A stretch of DNA of 64,000 nucleotides from Brevipalpus yothersi (Eukaryota > Arthropoda > Arachnida > Trombidiformes > Tenuipalpidae): assembly GCA_003956705.1 (NCBI GenBank), contig QZCP01000154.1:1-64000 (forward strand). Direction: 5' to 3'. The notes under the pieces were generated by a model. It was given only the letters and a program-made list of their open reading frames with translations. It did not search any database and was not told the DNA's origin. How positions within the stretch are numbered: the stretch's first letter is position 1; each line of letters begins with the position of its first letter. Positions 1-13,100 of the stretch are shown here, one piece after another. The position numbers and the translations under genes were made by a program.

Positions 1-2238
1 GTGCCAACTAACTTTCAAAAATTCCCTAACAATTGAGCAGAGGTACCGACTTATCAATGGCCAATACCGATAATCTTCGAATTTTGGATATCGATGAAAA
101 ATTATTTCCTTCTTGCTTACCTCGAATAGGAACTAATTTTTAAGGTATTATATAGATTTTAACAAAGTAACTAATTAATAATTTTCAAAGATTTCGTCTA
201 TGCCTTTCATAAACATACGTGCTATCATAATAGCTTAACTTTCATTTGAGTCGTAATATTGTGAGGTTGGACGAATTCTAGCCAAGCAAAATGATTCTCT
301 GCAATGAAACTACGTGTTATTTATATACCAATTTTGTCAGAAAGATTCGTGTACTAACTCTCGAACGCATTGGACGTTCTTTTTATACAGACACCGGAAA
401 AGATCATCAGGATTATGGAGCTACTATTCAAAATTTTCGTGTTTTTCGTTTATTGCTATATCTGATGGCATTTCGTATTCTTCGCTATACTAAATTTCAG
501 GTCGGATTGCTTATCGCTGTACTATCATGTGTCAAGGGCTGCACTCTTATGTGAAGAATGTTTTGACCAGTATCGGCTAGTCTCACAATATCTCATCACT
601 ATTATTCTCCATGAATGGCCCATTCACAGTAGTAAGAATTTTGAATATTCTTTTCGATAAGAAATATCGTCAGCTTATCAACCACCAATCATTTAAATTC
701 TAACCTCCATTTTGCACAGTGATTTGTAAAATAAAGATCACACATAAGCGATCCAAGATGTTCTCTGTAAAGGAATCATGATTCGAGTTAGTGGTCAAAA
801 AATTAATTGATTCACTATCAATCAAACACAAGTGGAGCTGTTCGAGGGTTTCTCATATCTGGATGAAACAAACTCACGGTAGTTTTCAATGCTGGTGAAC
901 TTTTCTCTGCCGGAGAAACAATTTCAACGAGTGTGCAGTATGGCGTTTGGGTATCACTTCCTGTTGTCAAAATAGTATTGTTCACCTCTTTTGAGGACAT
1001 GTTAATTTTCGAAGTTCTCCAACAAAACTCAGTTTTGAAGAACTTTCTTCACTTCTTTAAATATATTTGCGCGTGGTGTTAGTGTTCTCGTTCAGTTATT
1101 GGATTGATTAGGAAGTTTGAATCAAAAATATTCGCTTGCGTGGTAGTAATTCTTGATCATTTACCCCTCTCAGAAGCTGGTGGCTAACTTGATCCTCCTA
1201 TTTGGCAGCGTTGAACTTTCCTTTTTCTTCATACTTCTCCAGTAGCTCTACTGAGCATCAGATAAATCATCGCTTATAGAAAGTTCTAAGCACTCCCATA
1301 ATGCATAGAAGATGTCAATTTAATCAGCTTTCATCGAGGCCCTTCTATTCGAGATGCTTTCGCTATCTATTTGTGTCGACATTGTTATAGTAAGTTAAAT
1401 ATCATCACAGATTTTTGTGTTATCTAAAGAAACCCACTTGAAAATGATCAGATTACATGTATTCTTTTACCAATGCTGAAAAAGATGATTGGGATAACTT
1501 TCTTGTTTACTATCAGCTCATCAACATTCAGGAGAGAAAAATGGCCAATTTTGTTTGCTGGTCAGTCATCACAGTCGTTCGATGAGAGTCAAGTTTTCTT
1601 ATCTGTTGTCAATCCATTCATTTGCTATAGATCACCACTGATCATTTAGTTTCCGAATGATTTCCAAAAAGTTCGCTGCTGAAAAGGAGGCACCATGAGG
1701 ATTTCATCACTCATCCGAATGAATAATTGAGAAAAATTTGGTAGAGAAGTCACATTGAAGAGCCGTGCTCGCTTTCATGGAATTGATCCAACCTTCATCA
1801 CATCCTTACCATTCCAAAATATTCCAAATATTGAATCACCGAAACATCACTAGCTAGTACACTGACTTCTTGGGAGGAGATTGAAATGAGGTTAACTTTC
1901 TTCGACTGTTCATCACTGATCATACGTGCGAATCTAATTTTTCTGTACACTATGTACTTCCATCTTAATTGCAATACTTTATTGCTAAAATTTTTCAAGA
2001 TTGGCCCATTTACAGTGGTCAAAATTTCAAAAATTTTATCACAACTATCCATTTTGCTGCGGGACATTTTGATTCTATTCCAAAAAAGAAAAAATGAAGC
2101 AGCTCTCGCCTGTGACGATAGTCTGATGAATCAAACTTTGTGATAGAGCTATTTATCAGACAGATCGATATGAAGGGCTTAGCAGACCTTGCATCCATCA
2201 TACTCTTCACATGTACATTTTGTCCTTTATCACTGTTT
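1..2238. other. Repeated spacer of the gene array
   Basis: No intact gene is visible. The first ~30 bases match the 3' end and flank of the copy ending near 56434, so the window opens just past the tail of another array unit. Bases ~60-110 resemble 47110-47160. Bases ~660-1290 match the spacer at about 4620-4950, 38960-39270 and 47460-47900, the block preceding type II genes. Bases ~1730-2110 match the block at 5480-5700 and 57260-57490. These are segmental duplications of one spacer. The open frames here (for example 291-554) match nothing else in the array. Confidence 0.7.
1313..1412 (+). pseudogene. Relic of a zinc-module C-terminus
   Basis: One frame reads a recognisable piece of the family's second module (Ala-Phe-Ala-Ile-Tyr-Leu-Cys-Arg-His-Cys-Tyr), matching the start of the C2H2 finger of the intact copies. 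It is preceded by degenerate sequence resembling the link between the two zinc sites. No start codon or flanking module survives, so it is a fossil fragment. Confidence 0.6.
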
Positions 2239-2246
2239 ATTTGCAT
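2239..2246 (+). promoter_or_regulatory. Conserved octamer ATTTGCAT upstream of copy 1
   Basis: ATTTGCAT sits 226 bases before the ATG at 2472, in a block shared by all type I copies (TTATTTGCATAG). The octamer is the classical binding sequence of POU-domain factors. That it is a promoter element here is inference from conservation in the array. Confidence 0.45.
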
Positions 2247-2471
2247 AGCAAAAAAGACTTACAATCAGATGTTAATGAGTCATTTCTTTGGTGCACACTA
2301 CGATGTGTTTTTTTTCATTTTTTTTAAAGCTTACTAGTGATAATCTTGCAAAAATATACCTATGGCATATAAATATGTAAATATGGTATGAGAAATTTCA
2401 ATACTTTTATTGTGAATGATTGTCACATATTCAATTTTTTATTTGTGAGAAGTTGCTGAATTTATTTCAAA

Positions 2472-3815
2472 ATGTCGTTCATGGTAAGGGATATCATTGT
2501 TTCAATATTATATAATTATTTTACCTGATCATCGTTCTGTGCACAGATTGAATCGACTAGAAGAGAGGAACTGAAAGAAGCTATTCGTGAACTCCTAAGC
2601 AATCGATATCAAAGTACAAGATTCAAGCGAGTTATTAAGAAAATAATTGATGAAAATATCTGTAAACTCAACGTTCAAGCAAGAGATGAAGAGCTTGTTT
2701 CAAATTCAAGAATGTGTACTGACAAAGGAAAACCGAATCATTATGGAGAAGATGATCCACTTTCCAAACACCTCGTGAATGATGAAGAAGTTGACCAAAA
2801 AAAATTGCAGAATTATGATCTGGAAACTTTGTGGAAACCTAATATCTTTCAATTTTCAGAGCAAAGCAGGAAAAAAACGAGTCCATCTTCAAATTTTGAT
2901 GAACTTGACCTCGAAACCAACCTTAACACACAGGAAAGTCACAAGATGATAGATGCAGAAGAATTTCCGATGAACACTGATAATGAGACCAAATCAACGC
3001 CTAGCGGTTGTCGGGAGGAGGTCAGGATCAATTTGACTGATGATAATATCTATATTGACGAAGAAACTGGCTTTGAATACCAAATCATTCATCGAGGGAA
3101 AGCTATTGATAAGGAGTGTTTGCAACAGATTACTGAAACAAGAACTCAGAATACAAAATGTGGATGGCTTCTTTGTATTGCTCATGATGAATGCAGCCAT
3201 TCAAAACCTCCAAAAGGAGGAAAGTCAAAAAGAGAGCAGATTCTATTCAATCAAAACTCAAAGAGGCACATCCGAAGTACTTTGTTTAAATATTTTTGTA
3301 GAGTCTGCGTTCATACATTCAGCTATTCGAAAGGCATAGTACCTCATCTGAGAAGGCACTCCAACGCAAAAAATATGCTAACTCCTCTGAAATCACGGAG
3401 AAAAGTGAAAAAGGTTGCTCCAAAAAGCATGCCACCTCATCCAGATTCACCCTTAATGGACTTTCATGGAAAATACAGACTTCAACTGACTGATGAGAAT
3501 ATTCAGACTATGTCTACCATTGGCTATAAATATCAGATCTATTATAAGGGACTAGCTATTGATAAGGATCGATTGAAGCAAATATTGGAGAAAAAGGTTA
3601 TCAAATCGAAATCTGGATACTTTCTCTGTCCACTGCATGAAGATTGTTCATATTCGAGAGCAAAATCATCGATAAAAAGCAGAGGTCTATTCAATCAAAA
3701 TGTTTTGGAACATACTGGAGCTGCTTTCATCACATATTTGTGTAGATATTGTTTTCAATTATTGAATCATCCGTCTAGCGTGCGTGCGCATCTCAAACTT
3801 CATTATAATCCATGA
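2472..3815 (+). CDS. Copy 1, type I two-module zinc protein (intact)
   Basis: Two exons, 2472-2483 and 2547-3815, joined by a 63-bp GT...AG intron in phase 0, give 426 residues. Exon 1 encodes only Met-Ser-Phe-Met. The same start, intron and exon-2 opening recur in seven paralogues, which is why the 2472 ATG is preferred over the later ATG at 2712. Residues ~5-50 are a charged, probably helical segment. An acidic linker follows, then two modules (~165-276 and ~315-424). Each begins with LTDxNI...YQI-Y, then has C-x2-H-x3-C with a later His, then a C2H2 finger C-x2-C-x12-H-x3-H. Between them lies a basic stretch (SRRKVKKV) that could be a nuclear signal. Function is unknown; a nuclear nucleic-acid-binding role is inferred from the fingers only. 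Confidence 0.85.
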
Positions 3816-5024
3816 GAACTTTTGAATATCGGCTTCCAACTCTGAGGGTTAATTTGAAGAGTCACTTTGTTCTTCGCTCATTTTCAACATTGTCAATGAA
3901 ATATGATTTGATCAGTGAAATGCTCTGATTTCAATTAGAGTGAAAGAAATTGTGCATGGTGGACAGAAACTGATTTAAATCATGATCGAGCTCTTTCTTC
4001 TCATTCGAGGGAATTCTTGATTAAAGGTATCAGAAAAAATTTAAGAATTTCTTCGATTATTGAGAATTTTTGTGTTATGATTAATACTGAGTTGAATGAT
4101 CTGAAATTAGACTCTTTTCTATTCCATCTCAAACGAATCTTTTGGGTTAGAAATTGAAAATTTGAACATGTATTTTTTGTCGCAAATCGTGTAATACCAG
4201 CACAAAAGTGTACTGTGAATGAGCAATGATCAATATTCTTGTATTTCATTTTATGCACGATGAGCACAATAATCAACAAGAATAACATGAGTTTGATGAC
4301 TGGGGTGGAATAAATTTCCCTAAAAGCTCATGCTATAAATTCAAAATTATTTACATCGTCAGCAGTGAATGATTTTTTTCGTTGGTCTAAGTTATTCAAT
4401 GCAATGTCAGAGCGATCTAAAGAAGTGGAAACTTTGACAAAAAACATCCACTATTCAAGTTCTGATTTCCATTTTGCCCAGAGAATTGTGAAAGAAAGAT
4501 CACACATTAACCATCCAAGAAATTCTTTACGATGGGATCATCATTCATGATACGATTAAGGGATCAGAAAATTAACTGATTCACTACTAATCAGACTTTT
4601 TTGTTCCGAAAGACCAGAAAACAATGTCAATGAATGTGCAGTATGGTGACTGGGCATCATCCACTGTTGTCAAAATAGTATTATTCATCTCTTTTGAGGT
4701 CTTGTTAATTTTCGAAGTTCTCCGCAAAACTCAGTTTTGAAGAACTTTACTTCTTCAAGTTTATTTCCACGTGATGTTTATGTTTTCGTTCAATTATCAG
4801 ATTGATCAGTAAGTTTGAATCAAGATTATTCACATGTGCGTCAGTAACTCTTGATCATTTACATCTTTTGGAAGCTGGTGGCTGACTTTATCTTCATTTT
4901 TGGCAGCATTGAACTTTCCTTTATTTCATGCTTCTTCAGTGGCTCTACTGGACATCAGATATATCATCGCTCACAGGAAGCTCCAAGTGTTTCAAATTCG
5001 GTTTGATTCTTCAAATGTTATATC
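3816..5024. other. Spacer after copy 1
   Basis: No gene is seen. Bases ~3816-4600 are nearly the same as 38153-38940 behind copy 3, and more distantly match 35650-36050, 41815-42200, 43950-44500 and 59400-59960. The remainder matches the block preceding type II sequences at 39000-39370 and 47640-48040. Short frames such as 4365-4550 are not conserved as protein. Confidence 0.7.
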
Positions 5025-5476
5025 ATGGAAAGATTATTCCAAGAGACAGCAAAGAGTCGTTGTTTGAATCTCATCAACTATGGACTCACAAGTTATGAAG
5101 GAAAAATCGTTACAATTGATGAGATATGCCTAATAAGTCATATAATAGCCACTGGTAAGCCTATCTGACGAAAGAAAAAATCGCTTCAGACAAATGTGAA
5201 ATTTCCTTGGAGACATTCGAAGCAAGTTCTCAGGAGATGGAATCTTCATCTGGTAAGAAGCAAGAAAGTGACACCCTGGCACCAGAAAAGACCAGAATAG
5301 GAATTATAAATGGTCTGAAAAGCAATAGGATCAAGCTGACTGATGTAAATATCTGTAATCATTCGAAAACTGGATGCGAGTATCGAATGTATCATAAAGT
5401 TGAGCCAATGGATAAAAACTCCTTGAAATCTTGTAACATACCGGTAGTTATCGATCTCATCACTCATACGAATTGA
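5025..5476 (+). pseudogene. Decayed type II copy (5' part)
   Basis: The ATG at 5025 opens a frame aligning with the N-terminus of the intact type II gene at 48043 (Met-Glu-x-Leu/Phe, an Asn-Leu-x-x-Tyr-Gly segment, an Ile-Asp-Glu-x-Cys-Leu segment) but it stops after ~47 codons. Further on, 5320-5440 reads a weathered first module (LTDVNI, then CEYRMYHKVEPMDKNSLKS) with no zinc ligands behind it. The whole is a fossil, cut short before the Gypsy insertion. Confidence 0.7.
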
Positions 5477-5945
5477 TTATTGAGAAAAATTTGAATGAGA
5501 CATATTGATGAGCCACATTCTCTTCTTATTCCATGAAACTGATCAACCCTTCACCACTTCCTCACCATTTCAAAATTTTCTAAATATTGAATCACCGGGA
5601 CACAACTAGCTAGTACAGTGGCCTCTTCGAACGAGATTAAGAGAAGATTAACTTTCTTGGACTGTTCATCTTTTAAGATACACATGTACGTGCTGATCCA
5701 ATTTTATATGTATTGTCAGCAGAATTCTGACTTCCTCGATGAAGCCGATGCTTCAGCCTCCACGGCCCTTTTTCCCTTTCATTTATTCACTTATTTAATC
5801 ACTTTTCACTTATAATTGTATCTCCCCTTTTGGTCTCAACGACCATCATTGCTCATCGATATGCTCAACATCTCTCAATAGATGTCAATCTAAGATCGAC
5901 CAATGCATGGTCTCACTTTTGTCTCCCTCAGCCTCGACGGCTGCA

Positions 5946-5952
5946 TATAAAA
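5946..5952 (+). promoter_or_regulatory. TATA box in the 5' LTR
   Basis: TATAAAA lies 112 bp upstream of the AATAAA signal and would place transcription start near 5975-5980. The position fits a U3/R boundary. Inference from motif and spacing. Confidence 0.6.
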
Positions 5953-6057
5953 CCTCCCTCATCCTTTTTTACCCTTACGTTTTGTGTCCTCTTCATTTTG
6001 TGTCCCATATAATTGTCTTCGGACCAACGTCCCCCTGTTCCTCAGTTTATCATTTTC

Positions 6058-6063
6058 AATAAA
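6058..6063 (+). terminator. AATAAA polyadenylation signal in the LTR
   Basis: AATAAA occurs at 6058-6063 and in the 3' LTR at 19036-19041, where it would direct 3'-end formation of the genomic RNA. Confidence 0.6.
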
Positions 6064-6255
6064 CCTTTTTGTGCTAGCATCAGCTCGTGTTTGCCACACA
6101 TTCTTTTGCCTACACCGGTCCCTTTTAGGTCCTGTGAACCTTTGGATCGTCGGTGGCCCTGATAGGTCCATAAATCGAAGTTTTTGAGCTTCACGCTCTG
6201 TTAGGCTTGTGGCCAGAGTCTTCAGAACTATCGTGTCTCAAGAATTTCTCTCACA

Positions 6256-7176
6256 AAATGGTGGAGATGCCGAGTAGGCATTAGTGTGTGCAGTTGGTCT
6301 CAAGAAGATTGATTGGTTCAAGTGTTTCCCTGTTGTGTTTTGGGCAGTGATAAGTCCCATAGTTTTGTCTCATTTGAGGTGAGCAAGTTGTGCTAAGGAA
6401 GCGTTGGTTGGTGAGGAAAGCCACCAAGGCCTTAGTTTTCGGTAGTGTCGCTTTTTGAGCTATCGACGTTAGGGAGAGCCAATTTAGCAGAGTATTGAGT
6501 ACCGTGTAGTCCGCCGAGGACAGGGGTAATTACCAGCGTAACCTGGTAAGGTAATTAGTAAGGAAAGGATAGTGATTTCCGTTTCCTGTAAGGGTTAAGC
6601 AGGCAGTTGGCTTGGCTTAACGCCATTTTTTGTGCGCATTTTTCCCGCAAATTCCGTCATTGTTTGACGCCATTTTTCTGCTTCTTGTCCGAGAAGGAAA
6701 GAAGAACAAAGGAACCAGAAACTCGTTTGTGAGCCAGTGAGCCACATTCCAGTTTGAGTGAGTAGTTTCTCAAGTTTGAGTGAGCACAGTTTGTGTTGTA
6801 AGTTTTGAAAGTGAAGTGAGCAGTTGCTCCGCAGTTCTCGTCGCAGAAACTTCACGTTTCATTTTGTCTTGTCTTATTTGATTTAAGCAAGAAGATTTTG
6901 ATTGAAAACAATTTAATCCTTGAAGGATAAATTGATTAATTGATTTAATTTGATTGGATTCATTCCATACACTAAAACTTTGAGTGCAAGAGAAGACACA
7001 ACCACGAATAGAGACCGCCAAGGTCCAGTAGTGTACTGTCGCCTGAGTGAACGTGAATTTGCTTGAGTGACAGCATTCATTGCTGGTCTTGTCAGTGCGT
7101 GTGAAAGCCTTGGGCTCCACGCCACATTCCTATTCAGATTTTACTTAAATTTACTAACATCTTATAGTGAATCATC
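6256..7176 (+). other. Untranslated leader of the Gypsy element
   Basis: About 920 bp separate the 5' LTR from the polyprotein ORF. No other gene is seen. A short hairpin GGC-TCCAC-GCC at 7113-7123 resembles the hairpins of the 3' half. Packaging and translation signals are expected here for the family but are not directly visible. Confidence 0.6.
6259..6272 (+). other. Primer-binding site, tRNA-Ala type
   Basis: TGGTGGAGATGC starts three bases after the LTR end and is complementary to the 3' end of eukaryotic tRNA-Ala (GCATCTCCA plus CCA). The first 12 bases match; beyond that the match fades. The three-base offset from the LTR edge is a little unusual. Confidence 0.7.
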
Positions 7177-10100
7177 ATGTTTCTACAACATGACAGCATT
7201 CATTGCTGGCCAAGTGTGAGGATATTTGGATTGAACATACATTTGCCCATTCGCTTGCCACAGTTTCCCTTCTCTCAGTTTGTGTTACCGTCTGAATCTA
7301 GTAGTATGCCAGCCTTACGCTCAGGTAGAGGTAGGCCCAGCAATGCAGAGATAGCTGCCAGAAATGCAGCAGCAAGAAGAGAAGAAAATCAAGTCGATGA
7401 AAGGCTTGATGCCAATGTAGGTGATCAGGTAGATCAGCCTCAAGTTGTTCAGAATGAACAAGAAGTTCAGTTACCAATAGCTCAGAATCAGGATAATTCT
7501 CAGCCAGGGTATGAAGAAATAGTTGAAGATCAGTCTCCGTTTTTGCTCAGAAATTCTCCACACGAAGTGGTAGCCAGCATATTGAAGGATCATGGAATTG
7601 AAGTTCCCCTTCCACATAGTTTAGCCTTAGTCAAACTACAGCAGGTAGTTGACACACTTAGCAGTCTATTCCATTTGCCGATAGATTTTGAAACAATTAC
7701 CATTGATGAAATGAGAGTCTTCACCTCTCCTCAATGGGTTAGAAAGTTAAGACAGAAAGGTCTTACAGAAGATGAAGTAGTCATCTTGATTCAGGACATC
7801 GGATTGAGCACCGATGAAGATGTGTCCTTAGTTTCAGACCAGATTATTGAAAATTCTCAATTGAAGATCAGTTCAAAAGATAAGTTTTTTGCCATGAAAG
7901 CATCTCTGTTTAGATCAAGAAATTCTAGACAGCCAATTCATTCGGGATCTAGTGAAAGTTCCTCAGTCTCTTCTCATCATGAAGATGAGCGTTTAGTTTC
8001 TCGAAATGTTTCCTCGAATCGTAATGTGTTGGATTCACAAGCCGTAATGGCCAATAGAGCCGATAGAAGTGATAGAAATCATGTTGAAAATAGTGGTAGT
8101 TCCCACAGTCATTCGAATCAGAAGTACAATAAGTTAGTTTACTCAATGGAGTTGAAACCTCTTAAGGATCCGTTTTCGTTCATTAATGAAGCTCGTTGGA
8201 AGCTGTCATGTTCACCCCTTTCAGATGAAGAGAAAATCATAGTGCTAAAGCGTAATGCCTATGGTGATGTTCGAAATGCAATCATTAGTGTTGACCGTCT
8301 AGGTATAACGAATTTTGAAGATTATTTGACAAAAGTTAGGTCAATAATTTGTTCGTCTCCGAAGTTTTTCCTTTTAGAAAATGAGATTCAAAACCTTAGA
8401 TATCATCCGAAAGATGATCCAATTGAGTTCGTTCATCAGTTAACAGAAAAGTTGAAGCAGCGATCGAATGTAGATTCGATATCTTCTGAAATAGTTCTTA
8501 CGCATTTGAAGACTAAAATTCCGAAAGATTTGCTTAGAAAAGTCACCAAGAAAGGTGCAGGTTTAGACCTTGAAACAATGCAAAATGTCATGGTTCATTT
8601 CCATAACAATTACAAAGAAGAGCAACATTATCATCAGGTTAGAATGATGAAGAGTCATCAGCAATCTAATCAGCATCAGCACCGAGCTGCTCCAGTTCAG
8701 CAACGAATGCATCATCCAAATCAACGTTATGGTCAGCCAAAACCAGTTCAACAAAATTATCAGCGAGATACGCGTGCGTTCTCACAACGTTTGCCTTTGC
8801 CAAGAAGAGAATCTTCCATAGTTTGCTACGGATGTGGTAAATCAGGTCATTATCGTACCAGTTGTCCAACTCATCCGCCTCGTCCTCTTCAGAACTCGAC
8901 AAGTAAGTCCGTTCATTCCAATCATCAAGATTCTCGCTCTCAAAATCAACAGAACAGTGATCATCCTGCTCAACCAACCACATCATGGAATAAGGATAAA
9001 CCTTCTCTCATCATCACAAGTGATCCATATTCGCCATTTTTTAAGTTTCACTGCGTAAAGCAGCAGTCAGTGAGTAATCGTGAGTCAGCAACTGAGCTTG
9101 CACTCATAACGAAAGAAGTTCGTAATAGAGGAAAGAGAAAGAAAGTTCCTCTCCCAGATCATTTTGAAGTTCTCAGTGAATTCAAGTTTGATTGTGAATC
9201 AGATTCTTCTAGTGAGAAAGAAGAAGAAAAGAATATAGGTGTGAAAGAAGAATCCGCCAAGGATAGTGATACTGAAAGTTGTATAGTTCAGCCGAATAAG
9301 TTTAAAACTCAGACAGAGTACGAAAGAGAAATGGCTCGAAAGTTTCGTCAGATTCATTACGTTAGTCCTAGAGTATTCCCGAAGTGTGATGTTGTACTTT
9401 ACTCAGGCAACACCATCAAGAAAGTTAAAGCTAGTTGTGATACTTGCTCTCACATTAGTATTATCGACCATGATCTTGTCTTAAGTTTAAATTGGCCGAT
9501 CAGAGGAGAACCATTTCCCTTGGTAGGTATAGAATCAAGTGGAATAGCCACAGAAGGTTCAGTATTTGTTCTCACCCGTAATGGAAAATCCAAAAAAGGA
9601 TTCTCTCAAGAGTTATTTGTTCTCAAAAATTTCTCGACGAAATTATTGCTTGGATGTCAGTTATTGTCACTTTATCAGACAGATATTAAGTTGCGATCAA
9701 CTGGACATCAAGTCCTTTGCAATTTTCCTTTCCCAGGACAGCTAGAGATAGAAATGAGATTATGCGATGAAGATGAACTTCAGCAACTCACCCTCATGGG
9801 TCCAAGCCCTCATAATGAATACGAAGTAGCAGAAGAAGTAATAGATATCAGTCGAAATCTAGGTACAGAAAAACGAATGCAAGATAGTCCAAATCGTAAT
9901 CGAAAAGCGATTCGATGTCTCTTAACACAGTTCCTTTCAGAAAAAGAATCCGAAAGTGTTCTCGCAGTAGATAGTGTAGATTCGCTCTCATGGAGAGATC
10001 TCTTTGAAAAACAGATCAGTAACGATCTGAATGAATCAGAAAGAGCTCAAATGTTAGAATTGCTATTAGACAAACAGCAAGCCTTTGCCCGAGATTCCTC

Positions 10101-13100
10101 AGAGTTAGGATTCGTTCCACACGAAAAATGTAACATTCGAATAGATATAGGAGATGAAATTGTTCCATACGAGAAACCGTATCCTTGCTCAGCAGTAAAA
10201 AGATTAGCATTTTCCCAAGTTTGTTCAGAGCTTGAAGCCGCTGGAATAATCACAGAAACAACTTCGCCAGGAGGTTCTCCTGCCTTACTTGTGTCCAAAC
10301 CCGATGGTTCTTGGAGACTTGTAGTCGATTATCGTGAGTTAAACAAGCGCATCAAGCGTAAGCGATATCCAATGCCCAGAACAGATGATTTTCTGACAGC
10401 ATTGCAGAACAAAAATTACTTTGCAACCCTAGATCTCCTTCACGGATATTATCAGCTCGAACTTCCTCCAGAAGAACGACCGAAAACAGTATTCGTAACA
10501 CCTGACAAGAAGTATCATTACAATCGTTTACCAATGGGTCTTGTAGATGCTCCGTTTTATTTTCAGTATATAGTTAACACCATGCTAGGAAATAGCCAGT
10601 ATCAGATTTGCTTAGGATATTTTGACGACATTTGTGTCTTTGGAAATTCTTTTCCAGAATTGCTCGAAAATCTAGCCGTTATTCTTGATAAGCTAATTGA
10701 ATGGGGATTCAAGATCAAAATTAGTAAGACAAATTTTGGATCAAAGGAATTTGATTTTCTTGGTCATGTAGCGTCAGGCCAAGGCATCAAGCCCAATCCT
10801 CGAAAGGTAGAACAATTATTAGCAATTCCTCCTCCCAGAAACGTAAAAGAGTTACAGAGTTTTTTAGGTCTCGTAAATTATTTCTCCAGATACATAGAAA
10901 ATTATGCAAAGATAGTTGAGCCTTTATACCGATTAGTTCGCAAGGAAAGAAAGTTTAGCATCACCAAGAATGATATAGAAATCATGGAAACCCTGAAACA
11001 AGCATTAGCAAATAATTGCATGTTATACCATTTTTCTCCGACATTGAAAACAAGATTAGCCGTAGATGCATCTCATTCCGCAGTAGGTGGAATCCTCCTC
11101 CAATATCATGAAGAAAAAGATAGTTGGAAGCCAGTTAGTTTCTTCGGACAGAAACTGAAGCCATATCAGATAAACTACACAGTAAGTGAGAAAGAGTGTT
11201 TAGCGATAATAGTAGGAATCGAAAAGTATCGACAGTACCTCGAAGGTATTGAATTCGAAATTCTCACAGATCATCATGCATTATGTCAATTGCCATCAAC
11301 AAAATTCAAGAATGGAAGAATAGAAAGATGGGCAATAATGTTATCAGCATTCCGTTACACAGTAACTTATCTCGAAGGAAAGTATCATCCTGCAGATTGT
11401 CTTAGCCGAAATCCTAATGAATGGATACATAGAAAAGGAATCCTCGAAAATGATTCAAAAGATGAATATTTTGAGTGCTATATTTGCCTCGATTACAATG
11501 ATGTTAATAAACAACTTGAAGTTGGAAAGTTGTCTGCAGCTCGTCCCAACATTAATCTTGACTCAGCCGATCATGAAGAGTTCAAGAAATTCGCTCGAAA
11601 ACAAGCAAAGAATTCTCTTTACAGTATTGTCATCAGAGTTCTTGAAGAACAGCATCCACCTAATTTGCTCAAGCAATATTCGAAAAAGTATGTGTTAATT
11701 GAAGGTATTTTATACCGAAAGCCGACTCGAAAACGTCCATATCATCGCCTCATGATTGATCACGAAACGCTCGAAGAAATTTTCAAAGCAGAACATGGTG
11801 ATCCACTCGGTGGACACTTTGGTTTCGATAAAACATATCACAGTATTAGTCGTAAGTACGATTGTCCAAACCTTGTAGGTCATTTGAAACATCTAACATC
11901 ATCATGCGTCAAGTGCATCACTGGTAAACCCAGCACTCACCCCGATTTCATTCGTCAAATGAAGCCGATAGGAAAGTTTCCGCTTCAAATCGTCGAACTG
12001 GACGTAATGGGTCCAGTCCCCGCCTCCTTCAAACAGAACCAATATGTAGTCGTCATGGTAGACTCGTTAACTCGATTCGTTTTCGCCAAACCGATTCGAA
12101 ATCAGCGTGCTCGGAACATCGTCAAGTTTCTTGAAGAAACATTCACCCAGTTTGGATACCCGGAAGTAGTCCAAACCGATCAAGGAAGAAACTTCATCAG
12201 TGAAGAACTTCAAGTTTATTTTCAGGAAAAGCACATAAAGCACTCAGTTTCAACACCCTATCACCCTCAGTCACAGGGAATAGTCGAAAGAGTTAATGGA
12301 ACTCTTGGTACACAAATCAGAATATTTGTTCAAGGAAATCCACTTCGTTCATGGGATAATTTCGTAGCACCCGCAGTTTTTGCGATCAACAACTCTCTGA
12401 ACAGATCCACAGGTTTCACACCCGCCTCGTTGATGTTCGGTATTCAATTCCGGAAGCCTACCGATAATGTGTTTCCCACAATCCAACAGGTAGACAATGT
12501 TAGTCTTAATAGGCAAGAAGCCAGGAAAAAATTAATTCAGAATCAGTTGAAGTATATTGCTGCCGGAGTCAATCCGAAAAACCCCATAGAACCAGGTCAG
12601 ATAGTTTTCATTCGTCAGCATCTTGCTGAAGCAGGTAAAAAGTTTTCACCCAGATTCAAAGGTCCATACTTAGTCACGTTCCGTAAAGGAGCCGTTCTAA
12701 CCATAGCAGATTGCAGTAAGAAGAAAAAGTACACTGTAAATGTATCTCAGTGCAAGCGTTATCATGGTGAGCTAACGCCAGCCATGAAGGCTGCAATTGA
12801 ATATCATTTTCCTCTCCCATCGTTTACGAATCAAGAAGATTCTGTCAGTACAAAAAATCGCCAGAAAAAGAAGAAGCCGTCATCGTCTCTAATTCCAGAG
12901 CCAGACTCAAATCATGCAGTATTATCAGAGCCAGAAGAAGATCGGCTCGATGCCGTATCAGTTGCCTTATCAAACTCATCATCCGATGAATGCTCTCATG
13001 CATCAAGTTTCAATAATGATTTTCAGATTGATGAAACAATGAATGTTCCATATATGCGTGAAAGAATGTATGATAGTGATTCATCTTCCGTTAGCAGTGA

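Larger units (their letters stand above)
5714..6255 (+). repeat. 5' LTR of the Gypsy element
   Basis: This 542-bp repeat matches 18692-19233 throughout by eye. It contains a TATA box at 5946-5952, an AATAAA signal at 6058-6063, and three short hairpins: 5831-5845 (TGGTC-TCAAC-GACCA), 5929-5943 (CAGCC-TCGAC-GGCTG) and 6186-6198 (GAGC-TTCAC-GCTC). The second lies just upstream of the TATA box, so it is in U3 and present only at the 3' end of the RNA. Short open frames inside the LTR are not genes. Confidence 0.95.

Noticed and set aside
291..554. 87-codon frame near the window start
   Set aside because: Lies in duplicated spacer; the frame is not kept in the related spacers.
5830..6187. Three open frames recurring at 18808-19165
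   Set aside because: They lie in the LTRs and recur only because the LTRs are copies; overlapping plus and minus frames argue against coding.
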